From contig NC_133534.1 of the NCBI RefSeq assembly GCF_048544455.1, positions 218,159,735-218,223,734 on the forward strand: a DNA stretch of 64,000 nucleotides. The letters run 5' to 3'. Shown piece by piece: positions 40,553 through 53,438 of the stretch. The notes beneath the pieces were generated by a model. The model had not been told where the DNA came from and searched no databases. It saw nothing but the letters and a program-made list of their open reading frames with translations. The first letter of the stretch is position 1, and each line of letters opens with the position of its first letter. The translations under genes were made by a program, and so were the position numbers. The DNA is from Silene latifolia (taxonomy: Eukaryota; Streptophyta; Magnoliopsida; Caryophyllales; Caryophyllaceae).

Positions 40553-41778
40553 TGCAGCAGGAGCCGCTGACCAGGCCACCTCAGATCAGCAAGCAAGCCA
40601 AGGCAACACCACACCAGTCTCAGGAACCAGTCCAGCTGAGCTAAGTTTAGTGGTCAATAAGTATGAGTACAAGCCCAACCACCAGCTGCCACCATGGCCA
40701 GCTGGTTGGCCACTGAATTAGGCTCAAAAAAGTCCTAGGGGTTCAAGGGTAAATCACAATGCAAGTCCCAGAAATTCAAGCTGGAAAGAAATGCAGCAAA
40801 TGACAAACAACAAAAAGCAACCTTTCCATTTCTGGCTAAACCATGAGGAAAAACCACTCAAGGAACTTTTGGCTTGTCTCACTGTTTAACAGGTACAACC
40901 TAGAGCCAACTCTGATGCCAAGGACCCAATCCTTTTATCCTCAAGTGCCCACATTCAACAGAAAAACCAGCAATGCAGCAAAGGACCACAACCTATCACT
41001 GTCACCTGCATTTCTCTTTTGTTTTCATTCCAGTTTACAATTAAGAGCTTTTAAACCATTGTAATATTGTATTTGGACTCTTACCAGCATGTGAGGAAGG
41101 ATCCTGACCCTTGGATGTAGTTTCCTTTCAAATTTGTAACCTACAAAAGGCCTATATAAGGACCTCAACCCAGACTGTTGTAACACATCTAATTTTATAA
41201 ATGAAACCTGAGAATTCTCTCAAATTTAAACCTCTTAATCTTATGATTAGTCTGTAGATTAGAGTCAGGCTTGATAATAACATGTGCTTAGACTGTGGTT
41301 ATTGATTAAGTACCTGTTAGTAGAGTCTAAACTTTCCTGTGCTGAGTCTGTGGTCTGTTTGGCTTTCCTGTTTGCTTCAGTTGAGTTTTTCCTGTGTTAA
41401 TCTGTGGAAATTCTTGGCTTAAGTCCTCCAAATTATTAACTTAACTCCCTGTGAGTATTCTGTGGGTTTTCAGTTGATAATTATATCCAAAGATCCTTTC
41501 TTTTCAATCACTCTTTCAGAACTGCTTCAATCACAGTCAGTGGTGTCTGTCAGTCAGTTCAGTTGAGTCTTAAAAATACTTTGATTCCCTTAAAAATCAT
41601 GGAATTTTGCTCAGAGTTAGGTCTTATATTAAAGTTAATTACTGCCAAGTTTCATGATTTTTGAAGGTCATTTGATAATTTTAGTAAATAGCACAAGTTT
41701 ATTGCATTCCTGAGAAACTGTCTTTGGTTTGCTGGTTTGTTTGCTGTATTTGTCTAAACCCTTAGGCATTACACTACA
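40553..41778 (+). mobile_element. Solo LTR S2 (X family)
   Basis: 1226 bp, TGCAGCAGGAGCC...GGCATTACACTACA, with TSD atagc at 40548-40552 and 41779-41783. TATA motif at 41153-41158 (CCTATATAAGGA). No internal domain. Deleting it and one TSD rejoins the E gag frame exactly (KVIA then KMNEASQSPKQ), matching KAMAKLEEASKSPKQ in D. Confidence 0.95.
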
Positions 41779-41783
41779 ATAGC

Positions 41784-42629
41784 CAAGATGAATGAGGCCT
41801 CTCAATCACCCAAGCAAAATCAACAAGTCAATGCATGGTGTCAACATCTTCTATTCCAAATGGAGTATGTGAGAATTGTGGAACTTTGGGACATGATCAA
41901 CAAGAGTGTAGGAGGACAAATGAGCAAGTGAATGCTTTCCAAGCATACAAGAATGGCACCCATTACTCCAACTTTTACAACGAAAACACCAAATTTAATT
42001 TCACCCAAACTTCTCATATAAAAGCCAAAATGTTCAAAATCCTCAACCAACATACACCCCACCTCCAATGAGAAATACTACTCAAAGAACCTTTTTCAAC
42101 CAAAACCAAGGATTCCAACACCAATCCTCTTACAATCAAACCAACGACCAAGCTTTTGATAATAAAAAAGTGGTCCTTCAAATGCAAAAGAACCAACAAT
42201 ACTTCTTCACTCAAATGCAAAGAGATAGTAAACCTAAAGACACTACCATCAATAATATCTTTGCTCATACGAAGATGTTGGGAACACAAATGACCCAATT
42301 GGCCTCTTCGAGTTCCCAAAGGCAAAAAGGACAATTACCTCCCCAAGGTAATCCTCCTACAAAGCATGAAACCATCAATGTCGTTCACTTGAGGAGTGGT
42401 ACACAATATGAGGGACCTAAGAAGCCGATTGAAGAGGATGTTATTGAGGAAAGTGTCAAGTCAAGAGATGTGATGGAACAAAGGAAGGAGTTAGAACCAT
42501 TGAGGAGAAATCCTAGGGTAGTGGAACCAACATCCAATGAATCATTGAAGAAGAGAAATGAAGAGAAGGCCAAAGAGGTTGAAAGAGAACCTATTGTGAT
42601 AAACTTTTGTTTCCAAGTCACCAAGCCAA
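41784..42629 (+). pseudogene. Gypsy E gag, fragment 3
   Basis: After S2: ASQSPKQNQQVN, then (frameshifted) the intact CCHC knuckle CENCGTLGHDQQEC. After another shift the Gln/Asn-rich linker follows with FFNQNQGFQHQSSYNQ, VVHLRSGTQYEGPKKP and a Lys/Glu-rich stretch. Cut at 42629 by Copia F, whose TSD gccaa is the last five bases. D has a Trp in place of the second knuckle Cys, so E preserves the better finger. Confidence 0.9.
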
Positions 42630-43920
42630 TGTTGGAGTATGTGTCCTCAACAATAGTGCGATCACATGTTTAAATCACATATTAAGAATGCGCAAGGGAT
42701 GATTCATTATATAGTCAACTGATCATCATTAATCGGTAATGATTGGCTAACTAGAGTTTGACATTACTGTCGTTTGACGGTGGTGGTCAGTTGATCCCTT
42801 AAGGTCACACCTAAAGGACAATTCCCTTAATAGACAAATTGATTAATTGTATGACGATACAAGTTGATCAATTCCTTAAAATTGAACAATTTGTTTGTGA
42901 GAGAGAATATTTATATCTTATTGTAATGGGATTAAATAAGATTTATTTTAGTAATTGAAATACTTTATTACTAAAATTGATTATTGTTTGAGAAAAAATT
43001 GAGATAGAATGAATGGTTAATTATAATTACAAGATGTTGTGAATTATAATTAAATGACTCATTTTATTTATGTGATCAAGTATCACTAGTCAATTTGTTG
43101 TATATAATTTAATTAATGTATAAAATGATATTTATATGATAAATATGCATTAAATTAATTAATAACATGTAACATACTACATGTAACATATTGTGTGACA
43201 AATGACAAATTGACAAAATAAAATGGTAGTCCATTTTATGTGTTGGACCGAAATATAGAGGGAGTAGTGATGGATTATGGTTGTTTTATTTTATTTGATA
43301 AAATGGCATGATGATGCCTACCTACAACTAGCCTTACACCTACTCTTACATGTCTTACACATCCATTTCTTGTGAAGGCCAAAAGGAGAAAGTAATATGC
43401 CTTTTGGAGATACTCCATCCGGCTCCTCCCCTTTCTTTTAAGAGATTTTGGTTCTCTTATTGTTCATTCTAACACATTATATGCAAAGCTTGCTATATTT
43501 TCTCTCCACTTCTCTCTAAACAAGTTTTTAGAAAACAAGTGATTGTTCATCTATTCTAATATCAAAATAAGGTTACTAGTGTAGTAATAATAACAATATT
43601 AGAATTAATTTTGAGGGTACTAGTGTATTAATCTAGTTAATTAGTATACTAGTTTAAGAGATTAGTCTTGGGTGCAATCTAAGGAGGATCTCTACTTTGG
43701 GATTTATGGAGGATCATCCAACATTTTAAGCTCAAGAACAAATAAGGAAGGTGACCTTATTTGTGCCCATTATTTCGAACCAACCTACAATGTAAGGGAC
43801 ATTATTTTTCTTATAAATCTCTTATTTTGTTATGCATGCACTAGATCTAAAGAACAAATAATTAAGAGGTTAATTAGTTCACTATTAGAGGAGTCTAATA
43901 AGAGGTAAATGAACCTAACA
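42630..43920 (+). repeat. 5' LTR of Copia F
   Basis: 1291 bp, TGTTGGAGTATGTGTCC...GAACCTAACA. Ends with the canonical CA, unlike the A LTRs. The open frame at 43672-43908 is the sense image of the one at 7164-7415 in A and is part of the repeated LTR. Confidence 0.93.
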
Positions 43921-43922
43921 AT

Positions 43923-43934
43923 TGGTATCAGAGC
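43923..43934 (+). promoter_or_regulatory. PBS of Copia F
   Basis: TGGTATCAGAGC, initiator-Met type, two bases after the LTR. Confidence 0.95.
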
Positions 43935-46195
43935 CAGATTGTTGCATGCATAATCGGTTTGGTTTTTCCGAGTTAAATGTAATTTAATTAAAACTAGAAA
44001 TTTGTGATTTATAAGAGTAAGTCACGAAATCATGATGCATGTTATATATTCTGGTCCTAAAATGTTTTTAGGTCATTTTAATGATCTATGGTAATTTATT
44101 GCTCATTTTAATGATTTTTAGTGATTTTATCACATTTTTATGAGTAAAATGAACTTTTATTCACTAAAAATAGTTAAATCTAACTACTGGCCGTGATTTT
44201 TTAGTATGACCTCACATGAATATTTTATGTATTGTATGTATAATTTTATATTAATGTGACTAATATTTCATGATTTATGATTTTTATGTGATAAAAATGA
44301 CATAAATGGAGGTTAAATGACTAAAATTGGTTAAACTTAGTTTCTGACCTTCAAAAAATTTTATATGACCTCACATACATATTTTAAAAATTTTGTGTAA
44401 AATCTCGTATTAATTTGATTAATATTGCATGATTTATGATTTTTATGAGATAAAAATGGATTAAAAGGAGGTAAAATGGTTAAAAATAGTTAAACTTCGA
44501 ACCACGCCATGGGATTTTAATATTTTGTCACATGCATGATTTATACATTGTATGTAAATTTTGAGATGAAATGATTTCATTTTGCATGATTTATGAATTT
44601 TTAGTGTAAAAATGGCATAAATAGTGACTATTTTAACTTAAATAGCTAAAACGAATTACATGGTATGAGAAAATTATTTTAGATTGCATTAATATTCCAC
44701 TTATGATATCTAAAGTTGTAAAATTGATTGGATTAATATTTGGATACTTTAGATGTTTTATGAGATAAAACCGATAAATTGCAACTATATTTTCTCAAAA
44801 TTAATTCGAAATTTTTAACCAAGATTTTTGATATTATGAGTGTCATGGAATTATTACAGAATTTTCAAAAATTTAAAATTCAAATTTTGAAATTATTGTA
44901 ATTTAATTTGGATTTATTTCATAAATGTTGTGATTTTAAGGTAAAAAATGAGCATAAAAATTAAATCAAGTTGAATTATTGTCAAAAATTGAGTGATGAC
45001 TAATTTTTGAGTCCTAATAGTGTTAGGGTAATTAACTTGAGCTTAAATGTGATTTAAGTGTTAATTTGTGATTTTAAGAAGTTATTATCACGCATTTCCA
45101 TAAAACCGGGTTATATAATCGATATAAGTTAAATAGGGCAATTTGGTACATAATTTGGCATGATAGATACATATTATAATGCTGCATATTTCAATTGTTG
45201 AATGTCTTTTTATTTATATAATTTTAAATTATGTAAGTTTATCTTAGTATGGCCTTAGTTTTAATCGATATTACCCGTAATGAAAGGGAATATTGATTCG
45301 GTTGTAATTTAATGTGATCTCGTATCACTTTTATTTTTTACTAGTTTTTCATATTACAAATGTATAATAGGAATAGCTTTGTATTTTTATTATTATTTGT
45401 AATCATGAATTTTCTTCAAGACGGTGTCATTCGGAAAGGTGTTCCGACGAAGACGGTGTTCTTGGGAGGCGTGCCATTTGAAGATTCAAGGGACCAAAGG
45501 AGTTGGTTTCCGAATATATAATAGATTATTTGATTTTCTATTTTAGGAAGGCCATACTAGAAATTTATTATTATTGCTTTGCATTTCTTTTAATATGTTA
45601 CATGCATTGCCAAATCGCCATAACAACACATCCATTTCATATCGAGTCATCGACCGTGTCAATCATAATTATCGTAGTTCACCGCTTTAGTTCACTTAAA
45701 ATGTGATAGATAATAAATTGACAAGACCTCTCACTTATAATAATTGAGAATTAGCCTTACCAAATAGTAGAAACCATGAGTCCCAATTTCATGAGGAAGT
45801 AGGTTCGGCTCACCGGGGTACTAAACTTGTTACGTTGGGTAAGTGGGTAATAAAATGTTATTATATCGAAATTTGGATTGAACTCAACGGAAGTATTCGT
45901 GACCGTAGTCGCATGTGTTCCGGGCTAAAGATAAATATTAAAGTAATTTTTATCGACCGAGAGTTCTAGAAGTAGAATCGATTAAGAGGTTAATCCACCG
46001 AGTTATATTGATAAGGGATGCATCGGCTCACCGTGACCGAGTTAATATGAATTTGGATCTCGGAATCATTTATAATAGTTGGGTAGAGGTCACTATATAA
46101 ATGCTAAAACTTGTTTAAAAGTGTTTACAAGTATTATTAAAATGATAGATGGTAATTATTTCCTTCATTTCCGTTTTTGCAGTTATTTATTCGCA
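43935..46195 (+). other. Copia F long 5' leader
   Basis: About 2.3 kb AT-rich, collinear with the A leader (13658-15942, reversed). Repeated ATGATTTATGATTTTTATG-like phrases. No gene seen. Confidence 0.75.
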
Positions 46196-46888
46196 ATGAA
46201 TTCATCTAATACTCCAACACCAATGATTCATGGCTCCAATCATTCGATGAAAAGCTCTCCGAGTATGACAATGATACAATTAGAGAATTACGCTGTGGCA
46301 TTGGTCAGGATGGAAATCTTTGCTTCTTTACCACCTCCACACCACCCACTCTAATATTAATACCCACCACCTTAGTAAGAAAAGCTTGTGAAGAAAATCT
46401 TGCTAAACCCAAGGCATCCTTGTTTGAAGAAACAAGGAGAAATATTAAATTCAGTGGGAGTTCTAGCAAGAGTGTCCTTGCAACTGAAAGGAGTATTGGC
46501 ATTATTAAAGGAAAAGCAAAGATGGGTGAGAAACCCAAACCTGATAATGAATTGGAAATGGATAGTGAGACTACCAAAACTAAGACCAAGAAGGGTGCCC
46601 AATCTTATGAAGAATGTCATTATTGTAATGTCATGGGCCATTGGAAGCGAAATTACCCTAAGTATTTGGGAGATATCAAAGTTGGACTTATCACTCCAAG
46701 TGGGACTTGGAAATGTGGAAAAGCTAAATAAGAGTGATATAAATCTCCGACAAGGAAATGGAGCTAGGGTAGCCGACACTTCAAGAGGGCTTATGTACTT
46801 GTTTTCGCTAATAGCTTTGAGTCGTAATCAACATAGTTGTTATTATGTACCCATTTTGTCTAAAACATTATTTCTATTTCAATGTTAG
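46196..46888 (+). pseudogene. Copia F gag/protease remnant
   Basis: ATG at 46196 followed by 52 codons to a TAA. The core gag domain of Copia C is missing. Downstream are SGSSSKSVLATERS, an acidic/Lys-rich linker and the knuckle CHYCNVMGHWKRNY (last Cys changed to Tyr). GLITPSGTWKC jumps directly to LRQGNGARVADTSRG, so the protease DTG segment is deleted, as in A. Confidence 0.82.
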
Positions 46889-49400
46889 ATATGAAAGGAT
46901 TTATATTTTGCCATAAAAAACAATCATTGTATTTGTTGAAAATAGACATCGTTGTGAGCCATGTCACTTATCTTTATGATATACAAGTTTTAGACACTTC
47001 CAAATCGAGCAAAGATATCTTCATAATACGATCTAAGAGACTCAAACTATTAATCCAAATGATTTGTACATTTGGCCTTTTTAATTAAGTCACATAAATT
47101 AGAAACGCATTAAACACTAGTGTCGACTAGAATTATTGGACCATTTGATTTACAATCATATGGAATATGCGAATCTTGCCTCCTTTGCAAAATGATTTGT
47201 ACTCCCTTTAGTAGTAAAGGGACATGAGCAAGTGATTTATTGGAACTAATACATGCCGATGTATGTGTTCTAATGAGCATCACCGCAAAGGGAATTTATG
47301 ACTACTTCGTCACTTTTACCAATGATTAAAGTAGATATGGGTATATTTACTTAATCAAATATAAAGTGAAGCATTTGAGAAATTTGAGAAATTTCTAAAT
47401 GATGTTGAGAACCAATTGAACAAAGTACTAAAGCATTACGATCCGATCGTAGTAGCAAAGATCTAAGTAATGAATTTGATTTATTATAATATAGATTATG
47501 ACCTAGTGTCACTACCCATAAAGATCAAATTAATATGAGTCGGTTTGAGTTATTGAACTCAATTTTGGGAATTTGCAATCCAAAACGGTTAAATAATTCT
47601 AAACGGATGGTCAACAAGGAAATACTTGAAATAGAGAGTCTATTTAACAAATTACATGGATCAGATTCACATATAACATGAACCAAGCTGCCATGATAGA
47701 GCTGGTCTTTTATGAGCTAATGCGTTAGTCTTGAGAAACTCCCAATACTCCACCATATATATGTTTGCAGCTCACAAAGCTATCTCTCAAGAAGATAGAT
47801 GTATTTCTGAGAGATAGAGTGGGAGTAGATTGGATCGTTACAAATATGTCTTATAGTTAAAGTGTTACTTTGTGAAAGTAATGGAACTATAATCTATAAA
47901 GATAGAATGAGAGTATATATGTCTTATTGTTAAAATGTTGCTTTGCGAAAGCAATGGTATTATGACCTTGTCCCAAATCGACCTTGTTGCATACGAGCCA
48001 TAGCATTACAATCCAAATATTGTTATTCAAGAGTAGATTTACTTTAAGGCGAGGGTCTCTTTAAAAGTAAATAGAGCTTTAGAGTACTCAAATGCATGAA
48101 TTGACATGAAGATGTTAATCAAGATTAATTATGTTAGGAATTGCCGCATTTTATTTTTTTATAATGAATGGCAAATGATAATTCGCTTTTCTAAAATGGG
48201 AATTTAGAAAAGGATATGTTTGGAACACAAAAACCTTAGAGGAAGATCTAAGAATCCTAACATATTATGCGTAGCTTTCTTAAGTGATCCCAAAATGGTC
48301 TTAAGCAAGCATTAAAGGATTACATTTTTCGTTCATGTGATAATTGAGAATGGTTTATTCACATGATTGAAGAATCATGGTTATACATGAAGTTAAGTGG
48401 GAGCAAGATTTATTTTTTCCATGTCTTATATGTTGATAACATATTACTTATTGAGAATAATGTACTAATACTCTCTTCTGTGAAAGAGTGATTGGGAGAC
48501 TAGGAAAAGGTGCAATATACCTTAGATTACCGAATCTATATGAGAGTATATTGGCATAGAATTGAGAGTCTTATGAGGATAAGATGTTTCGTATCTGTTG
48601 TACATCAACAAGGTTTAATGGGTTATTCATGTTGATGAAAGTGGAATTACTATGATGGAGTCATAGTCGTTCACTGAACCTATTAAGTTGTTGATTATAT
48701 GAAATCAATTTCTAATGTTTCCATGATTAGAATGATCATGTATATCAACATATGCACATGCCATGATGTATCATATGCTAAAAGCATAATAAGTCAATGA
48801 CAAGATAATTCACATGATATGGCTTGTGAAAGCCTTAAAGAACATCCTTGAGATTCTTGAGAAGAATTAAGGATTCGTTCATATGTTTGGATGATAAACT
48901 AAGTTATGTGTTGAAGGGTTGCACAAACTTTAGTTTCCAAACCTAAATAATTCATATAATCCTAGGATGTCTTATTGACTTAGGAGTAAGAGACTAGAAA
49001 AGTGTTTTTAGTTTCACGTATTGCAAATTCTACAAAAGGAATCTAAGTAAATTGTGATAAAATGGTCGATGTGGGGATTAAGAGTGAATCCCTCTACAAA
49101 TGACTTTATCACAAGTTATGAGATAACAGTGGGATCATCTTTCAAGTTAAAGAGCCCAAGTCTAGTAAGAAAGACTAGACATATACTTAGATAAATTCAT
49201 GTTATTAGATATAACATTGAAAAGAAGGAAATAACAATTGATAAAGTTGGAATGATTGGATATAGGGTATATCAACTTGCCAAGCTTTTATTGCATTTCA
49301 ACTAGTGTAAAAGATACACTATAGATTATGAGATATGAAGTAGTAATAGAGTATTGACTATTCATATATTATAATCGCATTTATCGTTTGAGTTTTATTA
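46889..49400 (+). pseudogene. Copia F pol remnant
   Basis: Fragments in order: an integrase zinc-finger remnant near 47,090-47,230, SRYGYIYLI-like near 47,330, and an LRSDR-like site near 47,440. After that come about 900 bp with no pol match. The RT site YVDN (48429-48440) follows with ILLIENN, and then RNase H traces. Stops occur in every frame. Collinear with A except for S1. Confidence 0.7.
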
Positions 49401-50101
49401 AACTCACCCATTACTTTGTTAAATCCAAATGGCTTGTAGAGACAAATTGAACCCCATTAAAGTGAACTGGATTGACATGGTATTCGCCCCTAGTTACTTA
49501 TATGAGGTGATAACTTGAAGTGACTAGAGTGTGATGCGATTGATGGCAAGTTCAAGTGCCATAGAGTCATACGGGATGACTAGTCGATCACATAGACAGA
49601 CTGTATGGGACACTCTGTCGGGCAGTGACCGCATATAGAGTTCTGGTAATTCATAAAGCCTGGTCGTGGCAAGAGCTGCTATAGTATTCTTATGAGTCAA
49701 TTCTTTTGACTAGAGACTATTCGCCCAAGTTGGCACAAATTTCTGATTAGCTTTGATTTACGCTCTACTACTATCGTAAATGAGGTCAAATGGGTATATT
49801 TTGGGTTATGATGAACTGTGGCTGAACAAAGGGAATAGTGCGATAGGAATTGTCCACCCCTTGTCAGAGTTGTTTGAAATCTCAAGGCCACTCGAGGAGT
49901 AGTGAACTGGAAATGCGTGGCCACGCTCGGAAGGTATCTACGGTAAATAATTCCGGTCAGACAGTTACTCTCCAGATCGAGGAAACCACTCAAGATATGA
50001 TCAAGTGCAAGTACAACCTGCGAGACACCTTGCATTGAGTGGGAGATTGTAATAGGATAAGAGAATTGGTGACGCACACTTGTCTCGGACAAGTGGGAGA
50101 T
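49401..50101 (+). other. Copia F 3' non-coding region with polypurine tracts
   Basis: Matches the 3' ends of C and A. GTGGGAGATTGT (about 50039) and AAGTGGGAGAT (50091-50101) are the two purine tracts; the second abuts the LTR. An antisense frame of 160 codons (49697-50179, minus) crosses into the LTR. Confidence 0.78.
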
Positions 50102-51395
50102 TCTTGGAGTATGTGTCCTCAACAATAGTGCGATCACATTTTTAAATCTCATATTAAGAATGCGCAAGGGATGATTCATTATATAGTCAACTGATCATCA
50201 TTAATCGGTAATGATTGGCTAAATAGAGTTTGACATTACTGTCGTTTGACGGTGGTGACCAGTTGATCCCTTAAGGTCACACCTAAAGGACAATTCCCTT
50301 AATAGACAAATTGATTAATTGTATGATGATACAAGTTGATCAATTCCTTAAAATTAAACAATTCATTTGTGAGAGAGAATATTGATATCTTATTGTAATG
50401 AGATTAAATAAGATTTATTTTAGTAATTGAAATACTTTATTACTAAAATTGATTATTGTTTGAGAAACAATTGAGATAATAATGAATGGTTAATTATAAT
50501 TACAAGATTTTGTGAATTATAATTAAATGACCCATTTTATTTATGTGATCAAGTATCACTAGTCAATTTGTTGTATGTAATTTAATTAATTTATAAAATG
50601 ATATTTATATGATAAATATGCATTAAATTAATTAATAACATGTAACATACTACATGTGACATATTGTGTGAAAAATGACAAATTGACAAAATAAAATGGT
50701 AGTCCATTTTATGTGTTGGACCGAAATATAGAGTGAGTAGTGATGGATTATGGTTGTTTTATTTTATTTGATAAAATAGCATGATGATGCCTACCTACAA
50801 CTTGCCTTACACCTACTCTTACATATTTTACACATCCATTTCTTGTGAAGACCAAAAGGAGAAAGTAAGATGCCCTTTTGGACATACTCCATCCGGCTTC
50901 TCCTCTTTCTTTTAAGAGATTTTGGTTCTCTTATTATTCATTCTAACACATTACATGCAAAGCTTGCTATATTTTCCCTCCACTTCTCTCTAAACAAGTT
51001 TTTAGAAAACAAGTGATTGTTCATCTATTCTAATATCAAAATTAGGTTACTAGTGTAGTAATAATAACAATATTTGAATTAATTTTAAGGGTACTAGTGT
51101 ATTAATCTAGTTAATTAGTATACTAGTTTAAGGGATTAGTCTTGGGTGCAATCTAAGGAGGATCTCTACTTTGGGATTTTTGGAGGATCATCCAACATTT
51201 TAAGCTCAAGAACAAATAAGGAAGGTGACCTTATTTGAGCCCATTATTTCGAACCAACCTACAATGTAAGGGACATTTTTTTTTTCTTATAAATCTCTTA
51301 TTTTGTATGCATGCACTAGATCTAAAGAACAAATAATTAAGAATTTAATTAGTTCACTATTAGAGGATTCTAATAAGAGGTAAATGAACCTAACA
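50102..51395 (+). repeat. 3' LTR of Copia F
   Basis: 1294 bp, starting TCTTGGAG (first G of TG mutated) and ending GAACCTAACA, then TSD gccaa. Confidence 0.92.
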
Positions 51396-51400
51396 GCCAA

Positions 51401-52232
51401 GCCCAAGCTTGATGAGCAACTTGGGAAATTCATGGAGATTGTGAAGAACTTAGAGGTTTCCATCCCATTTACGGAGTTGATCAACCATGTGATGGCCTAT
51501 CCAAAATACATGAAAGACATCCTTACCAAGAAGAAGTCCATTAGGAAGTTGGAAACTACCGCATTCACAAAGATAAGTAGTGCAATACTTCAAGGAAACT
51601 TCCCACCTAAGCTCAAAGATCCGGGAAGCTTCTCCATTCCTTGTACCATCGATGACACCACGATCAACAAAGCACTATGTGATCTAGGTGCAAGTGTGAG
51701 TGTCATACCGTACTTGGTATGCAAAAGACTAGGGGTGGGAGAACTTAAGTGCACTGATATGACTCAACAAATAGCGGACCGAACAACAAAGAAAACACTT
51801 GGCGTATGGGAAGATGTCCCCGTGAGAATTGGAATGTTTTTTATACCGGTGGACTTTGTTATTGTTGATATGGAGGAAGATTCCAATATATCGATCATTC
51901 TAGGAAGACCGTTCTTACAAACCGCCGGAGCCGTGATTGACGTAAAGCACGGGATGCTCACACTTGAAGTTGGTGGCGAAACAATCGCCTTTAATCTTGA
52001 AAACACTATGAGAGCTTCTAACTTGCACGAACCATGCTTTTTGGTTGATCATTATAGCCGGGAAGGTGAAAAGAAGAAAGTGGAATCCCCATTCAAAGGT
52101 CAAGTCAAAGAGGGAAATCCTAACAATAAGAGCAAGGAAACACCGCCTAATTGGAAGAAGGAAGTGGACGATATTGTAGTGGCTCTATTCAGAGAGCATG
52201 AGATTTTTCATAACAAGAATGAGAGCTTGTAA
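51401..52232 (+). pseudogene. Gypsy E protease region
   Basis: Continues gag-pro after Copia F: KPKLDEQLGKFMEIVKNLEV, then the aspartic protease INKALCDLGASVSVIPYLV (D-L-G-A-S active site), FFIPVDFVIVDMEEDS and ILGRPFLQTAGAVIDVKHGM. It is open through 52232, unlike D, which has a stop at this point. Beyond it lie LHEPCFLVDHYSR and a Lys/Glu-rich tail instead of an RT. Confidence 0.9.
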
Positions 52233-52653
52233 TGCTCATACATCATGACAAGTATCAATGAAGGCCTCATTGGCCATGACAACAAGAAAGAGGAGTTACT
52301 CTTGCCAACTCATAATCCTCTCAACCCGGGGGAAGAAGCAAAGGAAGTAAATGGTCTATGGGATAATGAGTTGGACGTATTAGTTAATCCTTACATTGGA
52401 AGCGCTATGACCCTAAATCAAGGCTTTGTAGCCTCTTGTCACCACAACATTGACTCGGATTCCTACACTAGTGGAAGTAACGATGTACCAAGGTCTACAT
52501 AAAACTTCTACCATGAAAGTGAGCAAGCCTCCGATTGCTTCTATAAGGCGATCAACAACGCCCGTGCTTTTCCTCCTTGACAACTCTCAAAATGAAGGAG
52601 AGTTTGGTGGAGTCCTCCCTAAACAAACATTTGTAAATATGTTAACCTCTTAA
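52233..52653 (+). pseudogene. Gypsy E gag-pro C-terminal tail
   Basis: Frames here encode NEGLIGHDNKKEELLLPT and GLWDNELDVLVNPYIGSAMT, matching GLIGQDKKEGELSLST and NPYIGNAMTQGHHGEQ in D. This unusual C-terminus is thus a family trait replacing the RT. Broken by frameshifts near 52240 and 52480. Confidence 0.7.
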
Positions 52654-53438
52654 CTTGTATTTCATTTAATTTGTGCATTCCATTATTTTTGCATTGCATC
52701 TTATATGCTTTGTTATAGGACATTTTTGACATGAGAGCAAGTGAGGGAGGGTTTTTAATTGTGTTTGCAATGTGTATTGTATGATGATCAAGTGTGGGGA
52801 AGCAATTGCCTAGGCTAGCCAAGCCTATGGAGTGCACCCCAATAATGGAAAGATAGGAAATGAAGGATCAAAAATAGCTGAAAAGGGATCCCCACGAATT
52901 GGCTTTAGCTCTTGGGGTTTGGAGCAAAGAAACGAAGAACTGCACTGCAGCCCGCTCGAGCTGGAACCAGGTCGAGCATCCCAGTGCTCAGCCCACTCGA
53001 GTTGAGGCCAGGTTGGGTGTCCCCAAAGAACAATTGCAAAATCCTGAAGTAGGATCCGCCCGTCCCGAACCCAGGTTCTAGCATCTCTATCTGCTATTTG
53101 GACTAAAACACGGAATTCATCCTTTCATTCCTTATTTCTATCTTCCCCATTTACAAACACCAACACATTTCCCTCACTACAACACCCAACAAAATCATCA
53201 AAACCCCACAATACTCAACCCAATTCATCAACAATCATTTCAAACTTGATCAAATTCAAATCAAATCACTCCTTTGTCAACATTTAGACCTTAAAACATC
53301 AAAATCTTCCGAAATCAATCAAAAATTTCTAGGGTTAGCACATTTTTGAAAATCCCCAAATTATTTGAGAAATTGATTGAATTTGGAAGAAAGGAAGGGC
53401 ATTCAAGCATATCAAAGGTTTGTTAACATCAATTCAAA
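52654..53438 (+). other. Gypsy E spacer between ORFs
   Basis: Non-coding, 785 bp. Contains a GC-rich patch at about 52,945-53,080 with CCGCTCGAG, GGTCGAGC and CGCCCGTCCC words, comparable in place to the D module block. A CA-rich leader-like stretch follows up to the second ORF. Confidence 0.65.

Larger units (their letters stand above)
42630..51395 (+). mobile_element. Copia F, non-autonomous, plus strand
   Basis: 8766 bp with TSD gccaa (42625-42629, 51396-51400), LTRs 42630-43920 and 50102-51395, PBS 43923-43934. Same family as Copia A, but at an independent site. About 12 differences in the first 310 aligned LTR bases by eye. Its gag and pol carry the same deletions and the same YVDN substitution as A, so the parent was already defective. 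Confidence 0.93.
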
